From contig CALFJE010000005.1 of assembly GCA_937877545.1 (NCBI GenBank), positions 1 through 12,713 of the forward strand: DNA of 12,713 nt, read 5' to 3'. This stretch comes from an uncultured Selenomonadales bacterium. GTDB taxonomy: Bacteria > Bacillota > Negativicutes > Selenomonadales > Selenomonadaceae. Both the position numbers and the translations under genes were made by a program. The notes under the pieces are model-generated. The model was not told where the DNA came from, ran no database searches, and saw nothing but the letters and a program-made list of their open reading frames with translations. Below are positions 1 through 7,446 of the stretch, piece after piece; position 1 is the first letter of the stretch, and every line of letters begins with the position of its first letter.

Positions 1-57
1 GTAAAATCAGCGCGACGAGCCGCAAGCATGACCAATTTTCCGCGTGCCCACGCTTGA
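1..57 (+). CDS. 3' end of an unidentified gene (partial)
   Basis: Frame 1 is open from the window edge and encodes 18 residues, ending NFPRAHA. It closes with TGA immediately followed by an in-frame TAA, and the ribosome binding site of the next gene starts only 3 nt after the TAA. The tandem stop and tight spacing look like the end of a real gene in the same operon as the O-antigen ligase homologue. Too little is visible to suggest a family, and a chance open frame of this length cannot be excluded. Confidence 0.4.
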   Translation, partial: VKSARRAASMTNFPRAHA

Positions 58-75
58 TAAAAAGGGGGGACAGCC

Positions 76-1782
76 TTGGACAGGGTGAGCGTCTTCGCAC
101 GACGCCAACGAATCAAAAATCTGGAGCATTGGACGCTGTACGCCATCTTGGTCGAGGCGTTTTTCCTCGCGCTGTCGCCCCAAATAGCGGCGGCGGCAGT
201 AATGTTCGGCGTGATAACGTGGTTCCTGCGCAAACAAATCGATACGCGCTACAAATTGCGGAGCCTGCCGTTCGACGTGCCGGTCGCGCTGTTCCTGCTA
301 ATCGGCGCGATAAGCGTCCTGCTGTCGTCGGCGCGGAGTTTCGAGCTGATATACAATTACTGCACCATGGTCGGCATCTTCGGACTGACGTATTTAATCG
401 TGGGGCAATCGATACGCACGCCCTCGCAAGTGCGGCAAGTGGCGCAAGCTCTGTTCGCGGCGGCGATATTGGTCGTGCTTTGGGGCTACTTCCAATTTTT
501 ATTCGGCGTGGACGCGGCGGACATAAAGTGGACTGACCCCGAAGCCTTCCCCGAACTAAAAAAGCGCGTCTTCTCGACGCTGGAAAATCCCAACGTGTTG
601 GCGGGTTATCTGGACGTATTCATCTGCCTGGCACTGGGCATGCTCGCCAAAGCCGAAAGCCGCTCGCAAAAAATTATCCTAATCGTCGCGATAATCATGT
701 TCGCCGCCTGCCTGATAATGACGTATTCACGCGGCGCGTTCCTGACGTTACTAATCGTCCTGGCGATTTACGGCGTGTTGCAAGATTGGCGAATCGTGGC
801 GTTGTTCGCGGCGGTAATGGGCGTGATAGCCTGCAACGATTCGACTTTTATCAATCGGATTATGTCGACGTTCAGCTTCAGCGATTCGTCGGAGGGCGTG
901 CGCGTGGGCATTTGGGTTAGTACCAGCGCGATGATTGCCGACCACCCGTTTGCCGGCATAGGTTGGGGCGCGTATCAATTCGTTTACCCGCAATATAATT
1001 ACTACGTCGCCGACCCCGACATCACAATTTACCACGCCCACAACATTTATCTGAACTGCGCGGCGGAGATTGGTATCGTCGGTGCGCTGGCGTTTTTCTG
1101 GTACTTTTTCGGTACAATGTTTATGACGCTCGCGCTTAACTCCAACGAACGCTACGTGAAGGGCACGACCGCCCTTAGCGATTATATTGATAAGTTGCTT
1201 GCCGACAGTGATTTTTTCCGCTACCTGACCGAGCTTAAGGCTGTGATTGCGGCGCGGCTTTCCGCCTTTTCCAACGAGTTTATAAATCTGTTGCCGTTCG
1301 GTAAGAACAAGCCGCCGCCCAAGCTCAAGAAAAGTCGCAAGCATTATCGCGAAGTGGTTCACAATGAGGATATGAATTTCAGCGAACGCACGCGCAAAAA
1401 ATTCGCCGAGGCGGAAGTTCCTGCCGAGGAAAAAATTACCGATGCGGAGAAAATTACTACCGAGGAAAAAATTACGATAGGCGGCGAAAAAATTTCGGTC
1501 AAGAGCGTGCAGATAAAGCCGCCCGAAGAGTCCGCCGAGGAGGAGCCGCCGCCGGTCGATTTGAGCGAGGCAGCGGAGCTTGACGAACAAAAATTCCTCG
1601 ACGGCTTCAAGCTGGGCATAGGGCTGGCGTTTCTGTCAATGGCATTAAACGGATTCACGGACGATTTGCTGTTCAATATCCCAAGCTCAATGCTGATGTG
1701 GCAACTGGGGGCATTGGGCGCGGCGATTCAACTACAAGGAGGCGGCTCACATGAAAAAGACAATTTCGCAGGCGACGATTGA
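76..1782 (+). CDS. O-antigen ligase / polymerase (Wzy_C) family membrane protein with a charged insertion
   Basis: Polytopic inner-membrane protein of 568 residues. Family members ligate or polymerise lipid-linked surface polysaccharide on the periplasmic face. The TTG start has AGGGGGGA 5 nt upstream. Hydrophobic segments fill residues 20-50, 68-110, 125-143, 175-250 and 335-353. The Wzy_C core is visible: YSRGA (217-221), then RVGIW and DHPFAGIGWG (276-298), then the HAHN motif (320-323), whose His and the upstream Arg are conserved in this family. Unusually, about 150 hydrophilic residues (about 354-507) separate this core from the last membrane segment (509-552). They include a basic stretch near 415-425 and a Glu/Lys/Pro-rich stretch with the repeated word EEKIT (451-468). 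The 3' end overlaps rex by 32 nt. The family is clear. The substrate (LPS O-antigen, other glycan, or protein O-glycosylation) is not determinable. Confidence 0.85.
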   Translation: MDRVSVFARRQRIKNLEHWTLYAILVEAFFLALSPQIAAAAVMFGVITWFLRKQIDTRYKLRSLPFDVPVALFLLIGAISVLLSSARSFELIYNYCTMVGIFGLTYLIVGQSIRTPSQVRQVAQALFAAAILVVLWGYFQFLFGVDAADIKWTDPEAFPELKKRVFSTLENPNVLAGYLDVFICLALGMLAKAESRSQKIILIVAIIMFAACLIMTYSRGAFLTLLIVLAIYGVLQDWRIVALFAAVMGVIACNDSTFINRIMSTFSFSDSSEGVRVGIWVSTSAMIADHPFAGIGWGAYQFVYPQYNYYVADPDITIYHAHNIYLNCAAEIGIVGALAFFWYFFGTMFMTLALNSNERYVKGTTALSDYIDKLLADSDFFRYLTELKAVIAARLSAFSNEFINLLPFGKNKPPPKLKKSRKHYREVVHNEDMNFSERTRKKFAEAEVPAEEKITDAEKITTEEKITIGGEKISVKSVQIKPPEESAEEEPPPVDLSEAAELDEQKFLDGFKLGIGLAFLSMALNGFTDDLLFNIPSSMLMWQLGALGAAIQLQGGGSHEKDNFAGDD

Positions 1783-2374
1783 CCGTTTGCCGCTGTATTT
1801 TCGGACGTTGCGGCTGGTTGAGGATGAGGAAATGCAAATAATTTCCTCGGAAGAACTCGGCAGGCGGCTGGACATCACGCCGGAGCAGATACGCAAGGAT
1901 TTGGCGACGTTCGGGCAATTCGGGCGCAAAGGTATTGGCTACGACGTGCGCGAACTCAAAAATAAAATCGCAAATATTCTCGGCTTGCAGAATAATTGGC
2001 GGCTTGCGATTGTCGGCATCGGGCATTTGGGCGGCGCGCTTGCCAACTACGTTAATTTTGCTTCGTTGGGATTTTCGGTCGTCGCCTTGCTCGATATTAA
2101 CAAAAAAATCGTCGGCACCGAGGTAAACGGCATAAAAATTAACGATTCGGCGGATATGAACGAAATTATTTCGGCGAATGCGGTTGACATTGGCGTTATT
2201 ACGGTACCTGCCGGCGAGGCGCAGAGTGTTGCGGAGCAGTTGATTGCGGCGGGCGTCAAGGGGATTTGGAATTTTGCGCCCATTAAATTGACGGTTCCGT
2301 CGAAAATTCCGCTGGTAAATGAGGATTTATCGGTCGGTTTGAGTGCTTTAAGCTATCATATGTCGCAAAATTAA
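1751..2374 (+). CDS. rex: Redox-sensing transcriptional repressor Rex
   Basis: Cytoplasmic homodimeric repressor that senses the NADH/NAD+ ratio and releases DNA when NADH binds; in Firmicutes it controls fermentation and anaerobic respiration genes. The 207-residue length is typical. The N-terminal winged helix (about 1-75) carries the Rex signature ITPEQIRKDL (42-51) followed by FGQFGRKGIGYDV (54-66). The C-terminal Rossmann domain has GIGHLG (89-94) and the acidic residue ending strand 2 in LLDIN (D115). The ATG lies inside the 3' end of the O-antigen ligase gene, with AAGGAGG at 1737-1743. The 16-nt gap to secG suggests co-transcription. I saw no convincing Rex operator in the window, so its targets are unknown. 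Confidence 0.95.
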   Translation: MKKTISQATIDRLPLYFRTLRLVEDEEMQIISSEELGRRLDITPEQIRKDLATFGQFGRKGIGYDVRELKNKIANILGLQNNWRLAIVGIGHLGGALANYVNFASLGFSVVALLDINKKIVGTEVNGIKINDSADMNEIISANAVDIGVITVPAGEAQSVAEQLIAAGVKGIWNFAPIKLTVPSKIPLVNEDLSVGLSALSYHMSQN

Positions 2375-2390
2375 GGGGTAGAGAATAAAA

Positions 2391-2618
2391 ATGATGACAT
2401 TTTTAATGATTTTGGACGCGATAATTTCGGTCGCACTGATATTGGTAATATTGGGTCAAGAGGCAAAGTCGGGCGGAATGGGCGGCATGGACGGCGGCTC
2501 CGACGCTGTTTTTTCGGGCAAAGCTCGCGGCATGGACGCATTATTGGCGCGTTTGACCGTAATTCTCGGCATTTTTTTTGCGATTATTACGCTGATTATC
2601 GCCAAAATGAGCATGTAG
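2391..2618 (+). CDS. secG: Preprotein translocase subunit SecG
   Basis: Small inner-membrane subunit of the SecYEG channel that assists SecA-driven export. The 75 residues contain two hydrophobic helices (about 2-21 and 50-72). The Gly/Met-rich loop GGMGGMDGG between them is characteristic of SecG. An alternative Met is the second codon; the first is preferred because it is closer to the AAGGGG ribosome binding site that overlaps the rex stop codon. The downstream carboxylesterase and rnr form the secG-est-rnr arrangement common in Firmicutes, which strengthens the call. smpB, often next in that block, is not present here. Confidence 0.93.
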   Translation: MMTFLMILDAIISVALILVILGQEAKSGGMGGMDGGSDAVFSGKARGMDALLARLTVILGIFFAIITLIIAKMSM

Positions 2619-2630
2619 GAGGAATTTATT

Positions 2631-3368
2631 TTGATTGACGGTGGAGAACCTTTTTTTATGCGTGGCGGCTCAAGCGGCGTTTTGCTGATTCACGGCTTTA
2701 CGGGCTTGCCCGCCGGTATGCTTTTGTTGGGCGAAGCCCTTAACCGTGCGGGTTTCAGCGTGCTCTGTCCGCGTCTGGCGGGGCACGGCACCGACGAAAA
2801 TGATTTAATGCGCACCACTCGCGCCGATTGGTTTAATTCCGTTTTGGACGGATTTTTTATTCTGCGCGGCGTCTGCGATAATATTTTTGTCGTCGGGCAC
2901 TCAATGGGCGGACTTTTGGCGTTAAAATTTGCCACTCAATACGAAATTTCCAAGATAGTTACGCTTGCCGCGCCGATTTTTATTGATGACGGACGCGGCT
3001 TGAAGAATTTGCCGCCCCGCGAACTTTGCGGCAATGCGTGCACATTTACGCCGCGTAAAAAGCTCGACGACGTTCCGCCCGCCGTCAATAATGTTTACGA
3101 AAAAACGCCGCTAATTTCCGTTCACGAGCTGATTGATTTAATTGATGACGTGAAAAATCTTTTGCCGAGCGTGAAAAAGCCGATTTTAATCATGCACGGC
3201 GAGGAGGATCACACCGCTCAACCGCGCTCCGCACGATTTATTATGGATAATGTCGGCTCAAAGTCGAAAAAAATAATTACCGTGCCGAATTCGGGGCATT
3301 TATTGCCGTTCGCCGAAAATCGCGAGTTTGTTTTTGAGCAGACGCTGAATTTTTTAAGGAGTGATTAA
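2631..3368 (+). CDS. Est30-like carboxylesterase (alpha/beta hydrolase)
   Basis: Soluble 245-residue alpha/beta hydrolase expected to cleave short- to medium-chain carboxylic esters; the physiological substrate is unknown. The oxyanion region is HGFTG (21-25). The nucleophile is Ser91 in VVGHSMGG, the acid is Asp193 in HGEEDHT and the base is His223 in NSGHLLP, an arrangement matching Geobacillus Est30. The TTG start is supported by AGGAGGA at 2617-2623, seven nt upstream and overlapping the secG stop codon. The stop is immediately followed by the thioesterase ATG, so translation is probably coupled. A lysophospholipase or monoglyceride-lipase role cannot be excluded from motifs alone. Confidence 0.9.
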   Translation: MIDGGEPFFMRGGSSGVLLIHGFTGLPAGMLLLGEALNRAGFSVLCPRLAGHGTDENDLMRTTRADWFNSVLDGFFILRGVCDNIFVVGHSMGGLLALKFATQYEISKIVTLAAPIFIDDGRGLKNLPPRELCGNACTFTPRKKLDDVPPAVNNVYEKTPLISVHELIDLIDDVKNLLPSVKKPILIMHGEEDHTAQPRSARFIMDNVGSKSKKIITVPNSGHLLPFAENREFVFEQTLNFLRSD

Positions 3369-3761
3369 ATGAGCGACGAATATTGTTTTGCTTGCGGAAA
3401 AAATAATCCGATAGGCTTGCATTTAACGTTTAAATTCGACGGTGAACGTATTTTTGCGAATAAAATTCTGTCGCGGGAGTATGAAGGCTACGAAAATACG
3501 GTTCACGGCGGAATTATTTCGACAATGCTCGATGAAATTATGTGCAAATTTATTGACGCAAAATATCACGAAAAAGCGTTGACGGGGCGGCTGGAAGTGC
3601 GATTTAAATATCCGACGCCGATAAATCAGGAGGTGAAAATCACAGCGTGGCAAGAAAATCAGCGAAAAAATATAATAACAATGCGCTCGACGGTGGAAAC
3701 GGCAGACGGCGTGATAACGGCGGAGGCGACGGCATTATTCGCGGTCGTGGCACCGGCGTGA
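3369..3761 (+). CDS. PaaI-type hotdog-fold thioesterase
   Basis: Predicted acyl-CoA or aryl-CoA thioesterase of 130 residues, a single hotdog domain. The N-terminal CFACGKNNPIGL (6-17) is a familiar opening of this subfamily, and the active-site helix is HGGIISTMLDE (46-56) with Asp55 as likely catalytic residue. The ATG directly follows the esterase TAA and AAGGAG precedes it. Its last 37 codons (3647-3761) are read in another frame as the start of RNase R. The substrate cannot be read from sequence. Its place between an esterase and rnr suggests only co-expression, not a defined pathway. Confidence 0.85.
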   Translation: MSDEYCFACGKNNPIGLHLTFKFDGERIFANKILSREYEGYENTVHGGIISTMLDEIMCKFIDAKYHEKALTGRLEVRFKYPTPINQEVKITAWQENQRKNIITMRSTVETADGVITAEATALFAVVAPA

Positions 3762-5641
3762 AGGCGATTGGCGGAAAATTGAGCGTGAATTTAAAGGGAT
3801 TCGGCTTCGTCGCGCCCGAAAACGGCGGCAACGATATTTTTATTGCGCCCGAAAATCTGCGCGGAGCCTTGAACGGCGACAAAGTTAAGGTCAAAATTAC
3901 GGATAATTTTCGCGGTCGTCGCGAGGGAATTATTATCGAAATTTCGGAACGCGCCGGAGATATTTTTGTCGGAACGCTGACTAAAATCGGGAAAAAAATC
4001 GCCGTCACGCCCGACGATAAACGTTTCAACCAAAAAATTATCGTCCAGAATCAAAAATATATTTCCAATACCAAAGTCGTGGTAAAAATTATTTCGTGGA
4101 ATCCGTTGCACGGACAAATAATTGAGGTTTTGGGCAAGGAAAATGCGCCCGGTGTAGAAATTCGCGGGATTTTACGCAGTCACGGCGTCGCGGAAGAATT
4201 TCCGCCCGATGTGCAAGCCGAGGCTGAAAAAATCGAATCGGAGCCGAATAAAAATGAAATTTCAAAGCGAATCGACCGCCGAAATTTAAAAATCGTGACG
4301 ATAGACGGCGAGGACGCCAAAGATTTGGACGACGGAGTATTCGCCGAGGAACGCGACGGCGGATTTTTTTTGGGCGTGTATATCGCCGACGTGAGTTGGT
4401 ACGTTCGCCCGAATACCGCCTTGGATCGCGAGGCTTTCGAGCGCGGCACCAGTATTTATCCCGTTGATCGCGTTGTTCCGATGTTGCCGCCCGAACTTTC
4501 CAACGGCATTTGCAGCTTGAATGCGGGCGTCGACCGTTTGGCTATGGCGTGTGAAATGACGCTCGATAATTCGGGCAAAGTCGTCGATTATAAAATTTTT
4601 CCGACCGTGATTCACGTCTTTAAGCGGCTCAGTTACACGCAAGTTAATAATTTTCTCGGCGGCGATAAAGAATTGGCGGCGTGCGCGGAAAATCTTAATG
4701 CACTGAAAAAAATCCACGGATTACGGAAAAAAATACGCTCCGAACGCGGCGCGATTGATTTTAATCTGCCCGAAATGAAAATTATCCTGAATTCTGCGGG
4801 CAAACCGCTCGAAATAACGAAAAGAATTCAGACCGTAGCCGAATCGATAATCGAAGAATGTATGTTATTGGCGAATGAAACGGTCGCCGAACACACGCTA
4901 AAAAATAAAATTCCGAGCCTTTATCGGGTGCACGAGTTGCCGACGGCGGAAAAAGTCTTGACGCTGAATAATTTGTTGGCGCATTTTAATTTGCACATAT
5001 CGGACGCGAAAAAACCGCGAGCATTTCAAGCAATTTTAGCCAAAGTCAAAGGATTATCCGCCGAAAAAATAATAACGAGTTACGCATTGCGGACAATGCA
5101 ACAGGCGCGATATTCGCCCGAAAATCTGGGGCATTTCGGATTGGCGGCAGAATTTTATACGCATTTCACGTCGCCGATACGCCGATACCCCGATTTAATG
5201 GTGCATCGGCAGTTGCGGGCGAGTTTTTTCGGCAAAAAAATATCGGAAAAAAATTTGGCGGAAATATCGGCGCAAAGTTCGGCGCGGGAACGGCGGGCGG
5301 TAGACATCGAGCGCGAGGCATTGGACTTGAAGGCGGTCGAATATATGCAACAATTCGTCGGGCAGAATTTTGACGGAGTGATAGACAGCGTGACGAGTTT
5401 TGGCTTCTTCGTGGAGCTGGACAACGGCACGGAGGGCTTGGTGCGAGCGGCTGATTTAAAGCGTGATTATTACGATTATGTTGAGCGGGACTTTGCGTTA
5501 ATCGGGCGCGGGACGGGCAAAAGTTTTAAAATCGGCGACAGCGTCCGCGTAAAATTAACGGCGGCGAACATAAAACTGCGGCAGTTGAGCTTTGAACTCG
5601 TCAGCGACGTTGCCAATCGCGATTTGGTAGCGAAAATATAA
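3647..5641 (+). CDS. rnr: Ribonuclease R (3'-5' exoribonuclease, RNB family)
   Basis: Processive 3'-5' exoribonuclease that degrades structured RNA. In order: a basic Gly/Asn-rich leader (1-40), cold-shock/OB domains (about 42-165), the RNB catalytic domain (about 210-540) and a C-terminal S1 domain (about 570-650). The metal-binding cluster DGEDAKDLDD (220-229) gives Asp220, 226, 228 and 229, matching E. coli RNase R Asp272/278/280/281. At 664 residues it is shorter than the E. coli (813) or B. subtilis (779) enzymes: the N-terminal winged-helix domain and the lysine-rich C-terminal tail are missing. The GTG start is chosen because AGGAGGTGA (3628-3636), nearly a full anti-SD match, lies 10 nt upstream. 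An in-frame GTG at 3758 would give a GTGA overlap but has no ribosome binding site. A terminator follows the stop by 6 nt. Confidence 0.95.
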   Translation: MARKSAKKYNNNALDGGNGRRRDNGGGDGIIRGRGTGVKAIGGKLSVNLKGFGFVAPENGGNDIFIAPENLRGALNGDKVKVKITDNFRGRREGIIIEISERAGDIFVGTLTKIGKKIAVTPDDKRFNQKIIVQNQKYISNTKVVVKIISWNPLHGQIIEVLGKENAPGVEIRGILRSHGVAEEFPPDVQAEAEKIESEPNKNEISKRIDRRNLKIVTIDGEDAKDLDDGVFAEERDGGFFLGVYIADVSWYVRPNTALDREAFERGTSIYPVDRVVPMLPPELSNGICSLNAGVDRLAMACEMTLDNSGKVVDYKIFPTVIHVFKRLSYTQVNNFLGGDKELAACAENLNALKKIHGLRKKIRSERGAIDFNLPEMKIILNSAGKPLEITKRIQTVAESIIEECMLLANETVAEHTLKNKIPSLYRVHELPTAEKVLTLNNLLAHFNLHISDAKKPRAFQAILAKVKGLSAEKIITSYALRTMQQARYSPENLGHFGLAAEFYTHFTSPIRRYPDLMVHRQLRASFFGKKISEKNLAEISAQSSARERRAVDIEREALDLKAVEYMQQFVGQNFDGVIDSVTSFGFFVELDNGTEGLVRAADLKRDYYDYVERDFALIGRGTGKSFKIGDSVRVKLTAANIKLRQLSFELVSDVANRDLVAKI

Positions 5642-5647
5642 AAAAAG

Positions 5648-5677
5648 CCTCTCAAGCGGAAGTTTGGGAGGTTTTTT
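5648..5677 (+). terminator. Intrinsic terminator after rnr
   Basis: A 10-bp stem (5648-5657 with 5662-5671, two G-U pairs) closes on a GGAA (GNRA) tetraloop and is followed by six T residues. It begins 6 nt after the rnr stop codon and should end the rex-to-rnr transcript. Confidence 0.9.
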
Positions 5678-5704
5678 GTTGCTTGAAAGGAAATTCGGCG
5701 ATTT

Positions 5705-5735
5705 AAAATGATTTTGAGCGTCGAAAATGATTTTG
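5705..5735. repeat. Two direct copies of AAAATGATTTTG
   Basis: The 12-mer occurs at 5705-5716 and 5724-5735, a 19-nt period. Each copy is itself an inverted repeat around a central G. The function is unknown. It lies in the non-coding gap after the rnr terminator and could be decayed coding sequence or a protein-binding site. Confidence 0.5.
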
Positions 5736-5759
5736 GCGGCGATTTTCGGTTCAAAATAC

Positions 5760-5783
5760 AAAATCCGCTATGCAGGATTTTTT
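5760..5783. terminator. Hairpin with flanking A and T tracts (possible bidirectional terminator)
   Basis: AAAATCCGC (5760-5768) pairs with GC-A-GGATTTT (5772-5781), giving a 9-bp stem with one bulged A and a 3-nt loop. T residues follow on the + strand and A residues lie on the left arm. It could back up the rnr terminator or end an unseen transcript. Confidence 0.5.
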
Positions 5784-5798
5784 GCATAATCGATTGCG

Positions 5799-5810
5799 GA
5801 AAATATTTTC
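5799..5810. promoter_or_regulatory. Perfect 12-bp palindrome GAAAATATTTTC
   Basis: A perfect inverted repeat 8 bp upstream of the TTGACA box at 5819. The position would suit an activator or repressor site, but AT-rich palindromes of this size also arise by chance. Confidence 0.3.
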
Positions 5811-5818
5811 AAAAAATC

Positions 5819-5844
5819 TTGACAGTCCGTTTTTTTTTTTTAAT
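5819..5844 (+). promoter_or_regulatory. Promoter-like site with a T12 tract in the spacer
   Basis: A consensus -35 TTGACA (5819-5824) is followed by GTCCG, twelve T residues (5830-5841) and AATGCC. The best -10 candidate, TTTAAT (5839-5844), is only 14 bp from the -35. The small ORF at 5880 lies about 35 nt downstream. The -35 is convincing; spacing is suboptimal at the present T-tract length. Confidence 0.45.
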
Positions 5845-5879
5845 GCCTTAACTCGAAATTGCGAAAGGAGATTGATAAA

Positions 5880-5969
5880 ATGGCAAGTATGAAGGAATTT
5901 AAGGCAAGAATCGAGAGCGACGCGGCATATCCCAAAAAAAACGTTGGAAATGCTACATTGATAATTTAA
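5880..5969 (+). CDS. Small ORF, 29 residues, resembling a truncated Nif11-type leader peptide
   Basis: ATG with AAAGGAG (5864-5870) 9 nt upstream. The peptide starts MASMKEFKARIESDAAY, which follows the pattern of Nif11-like leader/bacteriocin-type peptides (an F-x(n)-sD-x-kk helix). It ends after 29 residues in KNVGNATLII, where family members normally continue for 40 or more residues to a Gly-rich processing site. Eight A residues near 5934-5941 lie just before the divergence. Reading either alternative frame there gives no recognisable continuation, so a single indel does not restore a full leader. It may be a remnant or a genuine small peptide. The promoter-like site upstream and the terminator 20 nt downstream suggest that the unit is transcribed alone. 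Confidence 0.4.
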   Translation: MASMKEFKARIESDAAYPKKNVGNATLII

Positions 5970-5989
5970 AATTCATTTCGTTAAAAAAG

Positions 5990-6016
5990 CCCTTCGGCGA
6001 GTGTCGAGGGTTTTTT
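5990..6016 (+). terminator. Intrinsic terminator after the small ORF
   Basis: CCCT, a bulged T and CGGC (5990-5998) pair with GTCGAGGG (6003-6010) around a GAGT loop, followed by six T residues and preceded by an A tract. It separates the small ORF from the glycosyltransferase gene. Confidence 0.8.
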
Positions 6017-6043
6017 GTGTTTTAATCGCGGTAATGGTACAAT
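6015..6043 (+). promoter_or_regulatory. Promoter of the glycosyltransferase-methyltransferase unit
   Basis: TTGTGT (6015-6020), a 17-bp spacer and TACAAT (6038-6043), preceded by TG one base away (extended -10, TGGTACAAT). The -35 starts inside the T tract of the preceding terminator. The -10 is followed by CGGCG, as in the lysA promoter. Transcription would start near 6050, leaving a leader of only about 14 nt, just long enough for the GGAGG ribosome binding site. Confidence 0.55.
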
Positions 6044-6063
6044 CGGCGCGGAGGTTGATAAAA

Positions 6064-7446
6064 ATGGAAACGGCACGAAAATTATTGGACGAAAACAAGC
6101 CGACTGAGGCATTGGAGCGATTGAAGACGATTTTGCCGAGTTCGGAGGCGTGGCGGGTTCACGAGCTGATAGGCGCGGCGTTCCACGATTTATGCGACGC
6201 CGAAGGAGCCGCGCAGGCTTACTTCAACGCGGCGTGCACCGATAAATATTTGCGCGGGCAACGGGCGCATTTCTCGAATTATTTATTCGCCCTGCACTAT
6301 CTGCCGCAACTCGACGCTCCCGCGCTGATTCAAGAGCTTGCCGTTTACAAATCGCTGTATCGCGACGTGGAGCCGTTGCCGCCAATCGAACGCAAGCCCG
6401 CCGATAAAATTTCGGTGGCTTTCATATCTCCGAATTTCTGTGATTCATCGGCGGCACGATTTTACGAGGCGTTATTGACGGATTATAATCGCGAAAAATT
6501 TACGGTAACGGCGTGGAACTTATCTGCGGAGGAGGACGCATTCACAAAAAAATTTCGCCGCAATGTCGATAATTATTTTAAGCTTGCGGCGGAAAATTTA
6601 ATGGAGGCGGCGATTAAAATTCGCGACGCGGGCGCGGATATTCTGATTGACTTGGGCGGACACACCGAGGGCGGCACGACTTTGCAAATCGCGGCGTACA
6701 GACCTGCGCGGATTCAAATGACGGGTATCGGCTACTTCGATTCGACGGGCGCAGATTTTATCGATTATTTCATTGGCGACGAATTTCTAACGGCTCAAGA
6801 CGCCTCCTTTACCGAAAAGATTTTCCCGCTTGCCAATGCCTTTGCCTTCCGCCCCAACGATAAGATGATTCGCGCTCGTCAAGCCCGCCGCCCCTTCCCG
6901 CATAAAAATTTCACGTTCGGCAGTTTGAATAATTTCATGAAGCTGAGCGACGATTACCTCCGCGCCGTGAAAAAAATCCTCGACGCCGTGCCTTCCGCGC
7001 AGATTATCTTCCGCGATACCACGCCGCTCAAAAGTCGGCAAGACGCCTTGGCGGAGCGTCTTAAAGCTTTCGGGATTGAGCGGGCGGAAATTCGGCGCGG
7101 CTCCGATAATTTCTTCACGGACTACAGCGCGGTCGATTTGATTTTGGACACCTTCCCATACCCCGGCGGCATGATGACCGCCTTGGCGTTGTATATGGGC
7201 GTTCCCGTCTTGAATCTGCGCGGAGATTTGGCGTTCACGAGGACGGGCGCGGATATTTTGCGTATCGCCGACCTCGACGAGCTGATTGTCACCGACGCCG
7301 ACACCTACGCAAGCAAAGCCGTCGACCTTGCCGAACACAGAGCGCATCTGGCGGCGTTGACGGGCGCAATCACAATCGACAAGCTCGTCGATACGAAACG
7401 GTTCGTCGAAGATTTTTACGGGCGATTGGAGGCGACGATACGTTGA
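6064..7446 (+). CDS. GT41-family (O-GlcNAc-transferase-like) glycosyltransferase with short TPR region
   Basis: Probable cytoplasmic protein glycosyltransferase of 460 residues, GT-B fold. Residues 1-100 form a helical TPR-like region; the catalytic half resembles SPINDLY/OGT. Recognisable blocks are DILIDLGGHTEGG (192-204), FGSLNNFMKLSDD (285-297), where Lys293 aligns with the catalytic-loop Lys of OGT, and DTFPYPGG...YMGVPVLNLRG (362-387), the nucleotide-sugar-binding region. ATG at 6064 is chosen because GGAGG sits at 6050-6054. An upstream in-frame GTG at 6001 lies inside the terminator hairpin and has no ribosome binding site. The sugar donor and target are unknown; bacterial relatives modify flagellins, adhesins or other surface proteins. 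The stop overlaps the start of the next gene. Confidence 0.85.
   Translation: METARKLLDENKPTEALERLKTILPSSEAWRVHELIGAAFHDLCDAEGAAQAYFNAACTDKYLRGQRAHFSNYLFALHYLPQLDAPALIQELAVYKSLYRDVEPLPPIERKPADKISVAFISPNFCDSSAARFYEALLTDYNREKFTVTAWNLSAEEDAFTKKFRRNVDNYFKLAAENLMEAAIKIRDAGADILIDLGGHTEGGTTLQIAAYRPARIQMTGIGYFDSTGADFIDYFIGDEFLTAQDASFTEKIFPLANAFAFRPNDKMIRARQARRPFPHKNFTFGSLNNFMKLSDDYLRAVKKILDAVPSAQIIFRDTTPLKSRQDALAERLKAFGIERAEIRRGSDNFFTDYSAVDLILDTFPYPGGMMTALALYMGVPVLNLRGDLAFTRTGADILRIADLDELIVTDADTYASKAVDLAEHRAHLAALTGAITIDKLVDTKRFVEDFYGRLEATIR

Noticed and set aside
751..1590. Long - strand open frame opposite the O-antigen ligase gene.
   Set aside because: Its Arg/Phe/Leu-rich composition mirrors the sense strand, and the sense protein has clear Wzy_C motifs.
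3758..3760. GTG at 3758 as rnr start (GTGA overlap with the thioesterase stop).
   Set aside because: No ribosome binding site precedes it, whereas GTG 3647 has an almost perfect one. It is kept as a possible secondary start.
6001..6063. Upstream extension of the glycosyltransferase to an in-frame GTG at 6001.
   Set aside because: It starts inside the terminator hairpin and upstream of the predicted transcription start, with no ribosome binding site; ATG 6064 has GGAGG at proper spacing.
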